A model generated the notes under the pieces. It was not told the DNA's origin. It searched no databases and saw only the letters and a list, made by a program, of their open reading frames with translations. Shown piece by piece: positions 46,655 through 55,045 of a stretch of DNA of 60,994 nucleotides. Position 1 is the first letter of the stretch; every line of letters starts with the position of its first letter. The stretch is from the NCBI GenBank assembly GCA_020350425.1, contig CP070716.1, positions 1,832,887 to 1,893,880 of the forward strand. Reading direction: 5' to 3'. The translations under genes and the position numbers were made by a program. Source of the stretch: Gemmatimonadota bacterium (lineage in GTDB: Bacteria > Gemmatimonadota > Gemmatimonadetes > Gemmatimonadales > GWC2-71-9).

Positions 46655-46708
46655 CAAGTACACTCCCAACGTGCAAAACGGTACAACATGCTGGTTTGAA
46701 GAGGCGGA

Positions 46709-46738
46709 AATATAATCCTGGCACGGACTTGGGGGCAA
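46709..46738 (-). promoter_or_regulatory. Promoter of rpmE-prfA operon (minus strand)
   Basis: On the minus strand, TTGCCC (46738-46733), 18 bases, TATATT (46714-46709), leading to rpmE with a leader of about 50 bases. It is back to back with the crp promoter; the two -35 boxes are 19 bases apart. Confidence 0.6.
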
Positions 46739-46757
46739 GCGGCCCCGCGGATTTCAA

Positions 46758-46786
46758 TTGACAGGCTCCCGACCGGGACGTAAGCT
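46758..46786 (+). promoter_or_regulatory. Promoter of the Crp-family gene, apparently leaderless
   Basis: TTGACA (46758-46763, a full consensus -35), 17 bases, TAAGCT (46781-46786), then 10 bases to the ATG at 46797. There is no Shine-Dalgarno, so the transcript probably begins at or just before the start codon. Confidence 0.65.
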
Positions 46787-46796
46787 AGGCCTGTTT

Positions 46797-47495
46797 ATGA
46801 GCGACAAAGCCTCAAGCGACCCCTCGCAGTCGGCGGCCGAACGGCTCAAGAGCATCCCGCTCTTCACACAGCTCAGCGAGGTGGAGGTCACCCGCATCAC
46901 CGAGGTGGCGCGGGAGCGCACCTACCCCAAGAACAGCGTGATTCTGTTCGAGGACGACCCCGGCGACGCCCTCTACGTGGTGCTGACCGGGGAGGTAAAG
47001 GTGGTGCTGATCGGTGAAGACGGGCGGGAGGTCATTCTGTCGATCCTCCGCTCCGGAGACTTCTTCGGGGAGATGTCTCTCATCGACGACCAGCCCCGTT
47101 CGGCGCACGTCATCGCCACGGAGGATTCCAATCTCCTCGTGCTGCGGCGAGACGAGTTTCGGCAGTGCCTCGAGGACGCGCCACGCATCGCCCTCGGGCT
47201 GCTGCAGGCGCTGTCGCGGCGCCTGCGGCGTGCCGACGACAAGATCGGCGGCCTCGTGCTGCTCGACGTGAACGGGCGTGTCGCGCGGGTCCTGGTGGAG
47301 CTCGCCGACGAGCACGACGGCGAGCACGTGCCGCGCAAGATCACCCACCACATGCTGGCCCAGATGATCGGATCGAGCCGCGAGACCGTCTCGCGCACGA
47401 TCCGGGATCTGGGAGAGCGGGGCCTCATCAAGGTGTCCCGGAAGGACATCACCATCGTGGACCGCCCGGGCCTCGAGGAGCTCGCCGGGCTCTAG
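46797..47495 (+). CDS. Crp/Fnr-family transcriptional regulator
   Basis: A 232-residue regulator. The cyclic-nucleotide-binding-like domain (about 18-140) has SIPLFTQLSEVEVTRI, GDALYVVLTGEVKVVL, and GDFFGEMSLIDDQPRSAHV, including the FGE-x-x-L and R-S-A positions that contact cAMP in CRP. The C-terminal winged helix (about 165-225) shows KITHHMLAQMIGSSRETVSRTIRDLGERGLI. No Fnr-type cysteines are visible. ATG 46797 is preferred to an upstream TTG since the upstream codons lie in the -35/-10 promoter. Confidence 0.93.
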   Translation: MSDKASSDPSQSAAERLKSIPLFTQLSEVEVTRITEVARERTYPKNSVILFEDDPGDALYVVLTGEVKVVLIGEDGREVILSILRSGDFFGEMSLIDDQPRSAHVIATEDSNLLVLRRDEFRQCLEDAPRIALGLLQALSRRLRRADDKIGGLVLLDVNGRVARVLVELADEHDGEHVPRKITHHMLAQMIGSSRETVSRTIRDLGERGLIKVSRKDITIVDRPGLEELAGL

Positions 47496-47530
47496 TGAGC
47501 CATGTCACGGATCACGCGTGACTGCGCCGC

Positions 47531-47560
47531 TTGTCTGACGGCCGCCCCGGCCGGTAGGTT
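47531..47560 (+). promoter_or_regulatory. Promoter of MBL-CsgG genes
   Basis: TTGTCT (47531-47536), 18 bases, TAGGTT (47555-47560). The start is expected near 47567, at an ATG that opens an 11-codon frame (47568-47603) overlapping the MBL start at 47588. Confidence 0.5.
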
Positions 47561-47587
47561 CGCGGGGATGACGGCCCGACCGGTCGG

Positions 47588-48463
47588 ATGGCCTACACGA
47601 TAACGATCTGGGGCGCGCGGGGGTCCATTCCGACCCCCGGGGCGCTGACCACCCGCTACGGGGGGAATACCCCCTGTGTGGCCGTCGAGCAGAGCCGCGA
47701 GGCGGGCGACCGGCTCGTCATCCTGGATGCGGGCACCGGCATCCGGCTGCTGGGGCAGGAGCTGGTCGAGCGCGGCAATGGCCCGCTGCAGGTGGACCTG
47801 CTGCTGAGCCACACGCACTGGGACCACATCCAGGGCATCCCGTTCTTCGCGCCGTTCTTCAACGACGGGAACGAGGTGCGCGTCTGGGGGTCCAAGCAGG
47901 GAGACGTCGATCTCGACGTCATCCTGCGGCAGCAGATGCACCCCGTGGTGTTCCCGGTGCCGCTGGACCGCGTCTCCGCGGAGCTGTTCGTGGAGCACGT
48001 CGAGCCGGGCACGTTCGAGATCGACGGGTTCCAGGTGGAGGCGTTCCGGCTGCGCCACCCGGGCAACACGTTGGGCTACCGGCTGCAGCCGATGGGGGGC
48101 GGGGCCAGCATGGCCTACGTCACCGACAACGAGCTGGGACCGGGCGGGGAGTACGATGTCGGGCCGAAGTGGCGCCGCGAGTTGGTGCGGTTTCTCAAGG
48201 GCGTGGATGTGCTGATCCACGACGCGATGTACACGCCCGAGGATCTGGAGCAGCACCGCGGTTGGGGGCACTCATCGTATGCCGAGGCGGTGACCCTGGC
48301 CGCCGACGCGGGGGTCGGGCGGCTCGTGCTATTCCACCACCGCCCCGAGCACGACGACGCGGCCATGGACAACTTGGTCGAGGCGGCACAGACAGAAGCG
48401 GAGGAGACGGGGCAGACCCTCGAGGTGATCGCCGCCACCGAAGGGATGCAGCTCACCCTCTGA
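47588..48463 (+). CDS. Metallo-beta-lactamase-fold protein (phosphodiesterase/PqqB-like type)
   Basis: A 291-residue MBL protein: ITIWGARGSIPTPG, the NTPCVAV motif, VILDAGTGIRLLG, the metal motif LSHTHWDHIQGIPFF, and FRLRHPGNTLGYRL, DAMYTPEDLEQHRGWGHSS and LVLFHHRPEHDD. The GxRGSxPTPG start marks the group of MBL proteins including cyclic-nucleotide phosphodiesterases and sensor-associated hydrolases. With the Crp-type regulator one gene away, a link to cyclic nucleotides is possible but not shown. Confidence 0.88.
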   Translation: MAYTITIWGARGSIPTPGALTTRYGGNTPCVAVEQSREAGDRLVILDAGTGIRLLGQELVERGNGPLQVDLLLSHTHWDHIQGIPFFAPFFNDGNEVRVWGSKQGDVDLDVILRQQMHPVVFPVPLDRVSAELFVEHVEPGTFEIDGFQVEAFRLRHPGNTLGYRLQPMGGGASMAYVTDNELGPGGEYDVGPKWRRELVRFLKGVDVLIHDAMYTPEDLEQHRGWGHSSYAEAVTLAADAGVGRLVLFHHRPEHDDAAMDNLVEAAQTEAEETGQTLEVIAATEGMQLTL

Positions 48464-48482
48464 GAGGACGGAGGAGGAACTC

Positions 48483-49184
48483 ATGCGCTGGCGTTCGGTA
48501 ACGGTTCTGGCCCTAGCAGCGGGCCTCGCAATACCTCCAGTCGTCCGCGGACAGGACGTGCGGCCGGGCGTCGCCGTGATGCCGTTCGAGGACGGCGGCT
48601 CCTACGGCCAGGACGCGGAGGACTTCGAGGCGCTCACCGTCGGGATGCAGCAGCTGCTGATCACGGAGTTCGCCATCAACGACGCGCTACGGGTGGTTGA
48701 GCGCGGCCGCATCAACGACCTCCTCGCCGAGATGGAGCTGGGGGCCTCCGGCACGGTGGACGCCGGCACGGCGGCCGCCGTGGGCAAGCTGGTGGGTGCG
48801 AAGTACATGGTGTTCGGCAGCTTCATCGACTGGTACGGTGACTTCCGCGTGAACGCGCGGATCGTCAACGTGGAGACCGGCGAAATCGTGAAGGTGGAGC
48901 GGGGCCGCGAGAAGCGGGAGAACCTCTTCCCGATGGTCGTGGACCTGGCCAACAACATCACCAAGGGACTCGACCTCCCGGTGTTGACGGACCAGGCCTA
49001 CCAGGGGCGCCGCGATCGGTCGGAGGACATTCCGCAGGAGGCCCTCAGGCTCTACAGCAAGGCCCTGCTGTATCAGGACCGTGGTGACACGGAACGTGCG
49101 GTGGAGCTGTTCAGTCAGGTCACCCGAGACTTCCCCCAGTACACGGAAGCTCAGGAGGCCTTGAGACAGATCGAGCAGGGATAG
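48483..49184 (+). CDS. CsgG/FlgO-like periplasmic protein with a TPR-like tail
   Basis: A 233-residue protein with a signal peptide (about 1-23). The core resembles CsgG/HfaB/FlgO-type domains: RPGVAVMPFEDGGSYG, LTVGMQQLLITEFAINDALRVVERGRINDLLAEM, AAAVGKLVGAKYMVFGSFIDWYGDFRVNARIVNVETGEIV. The last 45 residues form one TPR-like pair (ALRLYSKALLYQDRGDTERAVELFSQVTRDFP). No lipobox cysteine is present. GGAGGAG lies before the ATG. Pore formation is not implied by this shorter form. Confidence 0.85.
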   Translation: MRWRSVTVLALAAGLAIPPVVRGQDVRPGVAVMPFEDGGSYGQDAEDFEALTVGMQQLLITEFAINDALRVVERGRINDLLAEMELGASGTVDAGTAAAVGKLVGAKYMVFGSFIDWYGDFRVNARIVNVETGEIVKVERGREKRENLFPMVVDLANNITKGLDLPVLTDQAYQGRRDRSEDIPQEALRLYSKALLYQDRGDTERAVELFSQVTRDFPQYTEAQEALRQIEQG

Positions 49185-49196
49185 TAACATAGGCGC

Positions 49197-49979
49197 GTGA
49201 CGGCGCCTGTTGCGGCACTCGGTCAGGGAGTAGCGCGCTCGATCGCCTTATTGGGGGCGCTGGCGCGCTTTTCCTTTCTTACCCTGGAGGCGGCCCGATG
49301 GCTGCCCCGGGCGGGGCGCCGCGTCGCCTTCCGCGTGCTCCTGAGGCAGGTGTGGTTCACCGCGCTGCAAGCCCTGCCGCTGATCCTCGTCCTCTCCTCG
49401 ATCCTCAGCTTCCTCGTCATCTCGCAGGCCGTGCGGGAGCTCGGGCGCCTCGGCGCGACCGAGCTGCTCGGGCGGCTCATGGTGATCGCGATCGTGCGGG
49501 AACTGGGCCCGCTCATCACGGCCCTCGCCGTCGCGGGCCGGTCGGGCACGGCCATCGCTGCCGAGCTGGCCACCAACAAGGTGATGGGCGAGATCAATGC
49601 GCTCGAGGGCATGGGCATCGACCCCTTGCATTACCACGTGCTGCCGCGCTTCGGGGCGGCGATTCTCTCGGTCCTCGGGCTCATCATCATGTTCGACCTG
49701 GTGGCCATCGTCTCGGGCCTGCTGGCGGCCACCGCGAACGGCATGGTGCCGGCGCGTTACTTCGACATCGTGCTCGCCTCGCTCGCATTGGGCGACGTGT
49801 GGGTGACGGTAACCAAGGGGCTCCTGTTCGGGATCATCGTGGGCACGATCCCGAGCTTCCAGGGCTTGCGAGTGCGGGGCTCGCCGACCGAGATCCCGGT
49901 GGCGGCCAGCCAGGCCGCTGTCGGCAGTATCATCGCCATCTTCATCTGCTCCGGCCTCTTCGTGTTCCTGTTCGCATGA
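49197..49979 (+). CDS. mlaE: MlaE-family lipid ABC transporter permease
   Basis: A 260-residue permease with about five helices. The MlaE motif is present: RELGPLITALAVAGRSGTAIAAELATNKVMGEINALEGMGIDP. Later segments FGAAILSVLGLIIMFDLVAIV and KGLLFGIIVGTIPSFQGLRV are also typical. It belongs to the system that moves phospholipids between membranes in diderms. GTG start 49197; the ATPase gene overlaps its stop (ATGA). Confidence 0.92.
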   Translation: MTAPVAALGQGVARSIALLGALARFSFLTLEAARWLPRAGRRVAFRVLLRQVWFTALQALPLILVLSSILSFLVISQAVRELGRLGATELLGRLMVIAIVRELGPLITALAVAGRSGTAIAAELATNKVMGEINALEGMGIDPLHYHVLPRFGAAILSVLGLIIMFDLVAIVSGLLAATANGMVPARYFDIVLASLALGDVWVTVTKGLLFGIIVGTIPSFQGLRVRGSPTEIPVAASQAAVGSIIAIFICSGLFVFLFA

Positions 49980-50644
49980 CCGCACCGCTCCAGTTCGAGG
50001 ACGTGGCCCTGCCGGGGTTGGGCTCGCGGATCACGCTGGAGGTCCCGGAGCACCGGGCGGTGGTGGTGACCGGACCCGAGGCGAGCGGGGTGGATGCCCT
50101 GCCCGGGTTCGCCCTGGCCCTGGCCCGTCCGGCCGCCGGCCGGGTGCTGCTCTTCGGGGAGGACGTGGCCAACTTGTCGCGCCGCGACGCGCTCGCCTTC
50201 CGACGACAGGTGGGATACCTTCCCGCCGGCGACGGCCTGCTGCACAACCTTTCGCTCAGGGACAACGTCGCTCTGCCCCTGCGCTACGGCAGCGACTTCA
50301 CCGAGCGCGAGATCGACGGTCGGATCCGGATCATGCTGACCCTCGTCAAGCTGGCCGATGCGCCGGACCTCCGTCCCGCCGACGCCACCGACGAGCAGCG
50401 CCGGCGCGCGGCCCTGGCGCGTGCCCTAGCGTTCGACCCCGGCCTGGTGATCCTCGCAGATCCATTCGACGGGCTGACCACCCGCGCAGCCGCCGAGCTG
50501 CTGGAGCTTGCGCGAGGTGGTGAAACCGAGACAGGTTCGAGGCGCACCGTGTTCATGACGGGGCAGTCCATTCCCCAACTGCTCGAGCCGCGGGTCGAGG
50601 TGCGGTACCGCCTCGCCCAGGGTGAGCTCGTGCGCGACGCGTGA
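49976..50644 (+). CDS. MlaF-like ABC ATPase with all catalytic motifs degenerate
   Basis: A 222-residue protein aligned by eye along its full length to MlaF-type ATPases, but without the working residues. The Walker A position reads TGPEASGVDAL (no GKS/GKT), the Q-loop reads VGYLPAGDG (no Gln), the LSGG signature region reads ADATDEQRRRAALARAL, Walker B reads GLVILADPFDGL (DE lost) and the H-loop reads FMTGQSIPQ (no His). The scaffold of strands and helices, for example LALARPAAGRVLLFGEDVANLSRRD and LHNLSLRDNVALPLRY, remains. It is in the correct operon position between permease and MCE protein, so it is most likely a structural subunit. Confidence 0.9.
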   Translation: MTAPLQFEDVALPGLGSRITLEVPEHRAVVVTGPEASGVDALPGFALALARPAAGRVLLFGEDVANLSRRDALAFRRQVGYLPAGDGLLHNLSLRDNVALPLRYGSDFTEREIDGRIRIMLTLVKLADAPDLRPADATDEQRRRAALARALAFDPGLVILADPFDGLTTRAAAELLELARGGETETGSRRTVFMTGQSIPQLLEPRVEVRYRLAQGELVRDA

Positions 50645-50657
50645 GCGGGAGGTAGCC

Positions 50658-51575
50658 ACGGGACGTACCGATTTTCTGGTCGGGCTCTTCATCCTGGTGA
50701 CCATCGGGATCGTGGTGGGCACCGCCGTGCTGACGAGCGGCCTGCTTGAGGGTCGCTACGACCTGCACATGCGGGCGGCGGAGGCCGAGGGCCTCAACCA
50801 GGACACGCGGGTGGAGCTCCAGGGGCTCCAGATCGGGCGGGTCACGGCCGTCAACCCGCACCTCGATTCCACGAGCAACCGGCTCGACTTCATCGCCACA
50901 CTGTCGATCCGGGAGCGGTTCCCCGACGGCACGCGCCTGCGGCTCCCCGTGGGCACGCAGGCGGTCATCGCTCCGCCCCCGACCCTCGTCGGCGCCGCCA
51001 TCATCGAGTTCGAGATGCCACCCCCCTCCCCGGCGACCGCCTACCTGGTGCCGGGCGACACGCTCGATTCGGAGCGGCGCGCCAACATGATGGAGGCCCT
51101 GCTCGACATCGCCACCGGCATGAAGGGCGACATGCTCGAGGCACTCACCGAGACGCGGCAGTTGGTCGTCAAGACGACCGAGGCGGTCGATCAGACGGGC
51201 TCCCTGCTGGCGAGTGCACGCCCCCAGCTCGAGACCGTGCTGGACCGGCTCTCCCAGAGCCTGGAGCGCACCAACCGCATCCTCGCGCAGGTCGAGCCGC
51301 GCGTCGGACCGATGACCGACAGCCTCATGATCGCGCTCGAGACGACCAACGAGCTGCTGTCGGAGCTCGACAGCCTCGCCGTCACGGCACACGACATGGC
51401 CAGTGACAATCGGGAGGACATCGACTTCGCCATCGACAAGCTCGCACGCTCCGCGGTGATCCTGGAGCACTTCGCCGAGCAACTCAGCCGCCGGCCGCTG
51501 CGGATGCTCTGGGGCGTCACGCCTCCACCGCCGCCGGACTCCACCGTCCCCGACAGCACGACGCCGTCGCCATGA
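50658..51575 (+). CDS. mlaD: MlaD-like MCE-domain protein, apparent ACG start
   Basis: A protein of about 305 residues: an N-terminal transmembrane helix (TDFLVGLFILVTIGIVVGTAVL), then an MCE domain (about 35-120; YDLHMRAAEAEGLNQDTRVELQGLQIGRV) and a helical tail with DRLSQSLERTNRIL, ending in a Pro-rich stretch. The family starts near MxxRTDFLVG, but here the codon is ACG 50658, five bases after GGAGG (50648-50652). GTG 50622 is an alternative with a 23-base overlap and no Shine-Dalgarno. It is the substrate-binding subunit of the Mla-type system. Confidence 0.88.
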   Translation, partial: TGRTDFLVGLFILVTIGIVVGTAVLTSGLLEGRYDLHMRAAEAEGLNQDTRVELQGLQIGRVTAVNPHLDSTSNRLDFIATLSIRERFPDGTRLRLPVGTQAVIAPPPTLVGAAIIEFEMPPPSPATAYLVPGDTLDSERRANMMEALLDIATGMKGDMLEALTETRQLVVKTTEAVDQTGSLLASARPQLETVLDRLSQSLERTNRILAQVEPRVGPMTDSLMIALETTNELLSELDSLAVTAHDMASDNREDIDFAIDKLARSAVILEHFAEQLSRRPLRMLWGVTPPPPPDSTVPDSTTPSP

Positions 51576-53509
51576 AGTACTGCCTGCTTCACACGGGCAC
51601 GCTCGAGCTCGACACGATCTCGGGAGCGCTGGATTCCGAGGGGATCACGCCCCAGCTCGTGGAGTCGCTCGGCGAGCTCGCAGTGGCCGGGTCCCCCACC
51701 GTCTTGGTGCTCGGCGCGGCGAACCGCGACCGCTTCCCCACCGACCGGCTGCGCCGCTTCGTGGGCGAGGGCGGCGCCATCGTCGCGACCGGGGCGCCCG
51801 ACGAGCAGGACGTCCCCGCGGAGCTGCCCGAAGACCTGATTGCGTCGTTCGTACCGCACCCCTGGCAGCCGCGCCAGCTCCTCGTGGCGCTGCGCGGCGC
51901 CTACCGCGAGGCGGCCGCCCGCGCCGACGCCATTCGCGCGCGCCAGGAAGCGGCGTTCCGCACGCGGGAGATCAAGGAGCTCACCCGCATCGGGATGGCG
52001 CTCTCGACGGAGCGCGACTACCACACGCTGCTCGAGCTCATTCTCTCACAGGCGTTGCGCATCACCGGGTCGGACGGGGGCAGCCTCTACATCGTGGAGG
52101 AGCAGGAGGACGGCACCAAACGGTTGCGGTTCACGCTCTCCCAGAGCGTGTCCCGGCCAGACATTCCGTTCGTCGAATACACGATGGCGATGGACACGAG
52201 GAGCATTGCCGGCTACGCGGCCACGACGGGCGAGCCGCTGGTGATCGACGACGTGTACTTCCTGCCGCCGGACGTGGACTACACATTCAACCGCTCGTTC
52301 GACGAGAAGTACGGCTACCGCTCGAAGTCGATGCTCACCGTCCCGATGAAGGACCACAAGGACGAGGTCATCGGCGTGCTGCAGATTCTCAACCGCAAGC
52401 GCCACGGTGACGCCAAGCTGACCGAGCCGGAGGACTTCGACGCCGAGATCATCCCCTACACGCACCGCCTGGTGGAGCTGGTCTCGGCCATGGCGGGGCA
52501 GGCCGCGGTCTCGATCGAGAATAGTCAGCTCTACGAGGACATCGAGCGCCTCTTCGAGGGGTTCGTGCGGGCCTCGGTCACCGCCATCGAGCAGCGCGAC
52601 CCCACCACGTTCGGCCACTCGGGACGGGTCGCCTCGATGACGGTGGGGCTGGCCGAGGCGGTGGACCGGGTGCACGACGGCCCGTACCGCCACGTCCGGT
52701 TCTCCAAGGAGGAGATCCGGGAGATCCGCTACGCTGGTCTGTTGCACGACTTCGGCAAGGTCGGTGTGCGCGAACAGGTGCTGGTCAAGGCGAAGAAGCT
52801 CTACCCGCCGGACCTCGCGCTCGTCAAGCAGCGCTTCGCGTTCATCCGGCGCACGACCGAGGCAGAGTTCCAGCGGCAGCGCGCCGAGTACCTCGAGCAG
52901 CACGGCACGGAGGGATACCGGGAGTTCCTGCGGACGCTCGAGGGAGAGCACGGTGAGCATCTCCGGGAGCTCGACGAGTTCATGCACCTCGTGCTCGACG
53001 CGAATGAGCCCACGGTGCTCCCCGAGGGGAGCTTCGAGAATCTGGTGCGGTACGCGGAGCAGTACTACGAGGATCTCGACGGCAAGCGGCAGCCCTATCT
53101 CACCGGCGACGAGGTGCGGTTCCTGAGCATTCGCAAGGGGAGTCTGGACGAGAGCGAGCGGCTGGAGATCGAGAGCCACGTGACGCACACGTACCGGTTC
53201 CTGATGCAAATCCCCTGGACCAAGGAGCTCCAGTCGATTCCGTCGATCGCCTACGGCCACCACGAGAAGCTGGACGGCTCGGGGTACCCACGGAGGGTCC
53301 CGGGCGATCAGATCCCGATCCAGACCCGCATGATGACAATCGCCGACATCTTCGACGCGCTCACGGCCGCCGATCGCCCCTACAAGCGCGCGGTCCCCGC
53401 CCCCAGGGCGCTGGACATTCTGCGGACCGAGACGGAGGCGGGGATGCTCGATGCGGATCTGCTGAGGCTGTTCGTCGAGGCCAACGTGTTCGCCAAGCAG
53501 GACGAGTGA
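51572..53509 (+). CDS. GAF/HD-GYP domain protein with a large insertion
   Basis: A 645-residue soluble protein. Residues 1-110 resemble a degenerate receiver (LAVAGSPTVLVLGAANRD), followed by a coiled linker, a GAF domain (about 140-325, GGSLYIVEEQEDG, RSIAGYAATTGEPLVIDDV) and an HD-GYP phosphodiesterase domain: LLHDFGKVGVREQVLVK (His392/Asp393), and HHEKLDGSGYPRRVPGDQIP (His563/His564). Between these motifs lie about 170 residues; HD-GYP proteins usually have about 60. The extra 100-110 residues are helical and charged (ERRTEAEFQRQRAEYLEQ-like). Cyclic-di-GMP hydrolysis is plausible. ATG 51572 overlaps the mlaD stop. Confidence 0.88.
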   Translation: MKYCLLHTGTLELDTISGALDSEGITPQLVESLGELAVAGSPTVLVLGAANRDRFPTDRLRRFVGEGGAIVATGAPDEQDVPAELPEDLIASFVPHPWQPRQLLVALRGAYREAAARADAIRARQEAAFRTREIKELTRIGMALSTERDYHTLLELILSQALRITGSDGGSLYIVEEQEDGTKRLRFTLSQSVSRPDIPFVEYTMAMDTRSIAGYAATTGEPLVIDDVYFLPPDVDYTFNRSFDEKYGYRSKSMLTVPMKDHKDEVIGVLQILNRKRHGDAKLTEPEDFDAEIIPYTHRLVELVSAMAGQAAVSIENSQLYEDIERLFEGFVRASVTAIEQRDPTTFGHSGRVASMTVGLAEAVDRVHDGPYRHVRFSKEEIREIRYAGLLHDFGKVGVREQVLVKAKKLYPPDLALVKQRFAFIRRTTEAEFQRQRAEYLEQHGTEGYREFLRTLEGEHGEHLRELDEFMHLVLDANEPTVLPEGSFENLVRYAEQYYEDLDGKRQPYLTGDEVRFLSIRKGSLDESERLEIESHVTHTYRFLMQIPWTKELQSIPSIAYGHHEKLDGSGYPRRVPGDQIPIQTRMMTIADIFDALTAADRPYKRAVPAPRALDILRTETEAGMLDADLLRLFVEANVFAKQDE

Positions 53510-53518
53510 GGCTGGGCG

Positions 53519-55045
53519 CTACGGCGTCCCCCAGCCACCGCCGCCCGGCGTCTCGATCCGCAGCACATCACCGAGCCGCATGGTCACCTCCACCCGCCCT
53601 CCCAGCGGCTTGCCGTTGAGCGTGTTCCGGCCCGGTGCGCCGGGCCGACCGCCGGCGGATCCCTGTGGCGCGCGGCGCCGCCGCTCGCTGATGACGCTCA
53701 CCTGCACCTCCGCGAGCGCCCGGTAGGCTCGGATCACGCCGTCACCTCCCCGGTGCTTCCCCGCACCGCCGCTCGACGCGCGCCGCGCATACGTCACGAC
53801 CCGGAGCGGGTGCTCCAGCTCGAACACCTCCACCGGCGTGTTCCGCGTATTCGACATCCCGACGTGCACGCCGGACGGCCCGGGACCTGCGGGTGAGGCA
53901 CCCTGCCCGCCACCGAGCGTCTCGTAGTAGGTCCACCCGTCGCCGCCGAGCACTACGTTGTTCATCGTGCCCTGACCCTGGGCCTGGACGTCGGCTGCCT
54001 GGCCGAGCGCGAGGAAGAGCGTGTCGGTGATCCGCTGGGAAGTCTCCACGTTTCCAGCGGCCACCGCCCGGGGCCACGGCGCGTTCACCAGCGACCCGGC
54101 AGGAGCCCGCACCGACACCGCGCGGTGCATCCCCCCATTGGTGGGAATGTCCTCATCCACGAGACACCGCAGCACGAAGAGCACGGCCGAGCGGGTGACC
54201 GAGAGCGGGCAGTTCACGTTGCCGCCGGTCGCGTTGCTCGTGCCCGCGAAGTCCACCACGAGTCCGTCATCCGCCACGTCGACCGCCACGCGGATCGCGA
54301 TCTCGCGGTCGGTGACACCGTCGCCCTCGAGCCAGTCCACCGCGGTGTAGCGGCCGGGGCGGATGCGCGCCCCGATGGCCGCGCGGGTGCGTCGCTCCGC
54401 ATAGTCGAGCAGGTCGCGCACCGCACCCTCCACGAACTCACGGCCGTGGCGGGTCACGAGCTCCCGGTACCGCGTGGCGCCTCGCTCGCACGCCGCGAGC
54501 TGCGCCGCGAGGTCGCCGCGCCGCATGTCGGGGGTGCGCACGTTGGCGAGCAGCAGCTGCAGCACGTCCCGCTGCACCACCCCGCGCACCGTCCACCTGA
54601 CCGGGGGGATGACGAGCCCCTCCTGGAAGATCTCCGTCGAGTGTGGGGGCATGCTGCCCGGCCGGGACCCTCCCACATCGGAGTGATGCGCGCGCACGAC
54701 CGTGTAGGCACCGACGGCCCCATCCACCTCCACGGCGTGCACCATGGTGATGTCGGGCAGGTGGGTGCCTCCGGTGTAGGGATCGTTCAGCACGAACGTG
54801 TCGCCCGGCTCCGGTCCGAGCTCGCGCACCGCCGTCACGGCCTCCGGCATCGCCCCCAGGTGCACAGGGATGTGCGCCGCCTGGGCGATCATCTCGCCAT
54901 CCGCGCCGAACACGGCTGCCGAGGAGTCGCGCCGCTCGCGCACGTTGGGCGACAGCGCACTCGCCACCAGCACGGCCCCCATCTCCTCGGCGAGGCCGGA
55001 GAAGGCGTGCGCCATGACCTCGAGGCCGATGGCGTCGAGCGTCAC
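53519..55045 (-). CDS. hyuB: Hydantoinase B / 5-oxoprolinase subunit (HyuB)
   Basis: A 508-residue protein with the HyuB pattern: DAIGLEVMAHAFSGLAEEMG, ALSPNVRERRDSSAAVFGADGEMIAQAAHIPVHLGAM, VLNDPYTGGTHLPDITMV, ARADHADVGG-like (VRAHHSDVGGSRPGSMP) and GNVETSQRITD. With HyuA it forms an ATP-dependent amidohydrolase on hydantoin or 5-oxoproline-type rings; the real substrate is not readable. GTG 55045 overlaps the hyuA stop. Its own stop lies nine bases from that of the HD-GYP gene. Confidence 0.93.
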   Translation of the reverse strand: MTLDAIGLEVMAHAFSGLAEEMGAVLVASALSPNVRERRDSSAAVFGADGEMIAQAAHIPVHLGAMPEAVTAVRELGPEPGDTFVLNDPYTGGTHLPDITMVHAVEVDGAVGAYTVVRAHHSDVGGSRPGSMPPHSTEIFQEGLVIPPVRWTVRGVVQRDVLQLLLANVRTPDMRRGDLAAQLAACERGATRYRELVTRHGREFVEGAVRDLLDYAERRTRAAIGARIRPGRYTAVDWLEGDGVTDREIAIRVAVDVADDGLVVDFAGTSNATGGNVNCPLSVTRSAVLFVLRCLVDEDIPTNGGMHRAVSVRAPAGSLVNAPWPRAVAAGNVETSQRITDTLFLALGQAADVQAQGQGTMNNVVLGGDGWTYYETLGGGQGASPAGPGPSGVHVGMSNTRNTPVEVFELEHPLRVVTYARRASSGGAGKHRGGDGVIRAYRALAEVQVSVISERRRRAPQGSAGGRPGAPGRNTLNGKPLGGRVEVTMRLGDVLRIETPGGGGWGTP

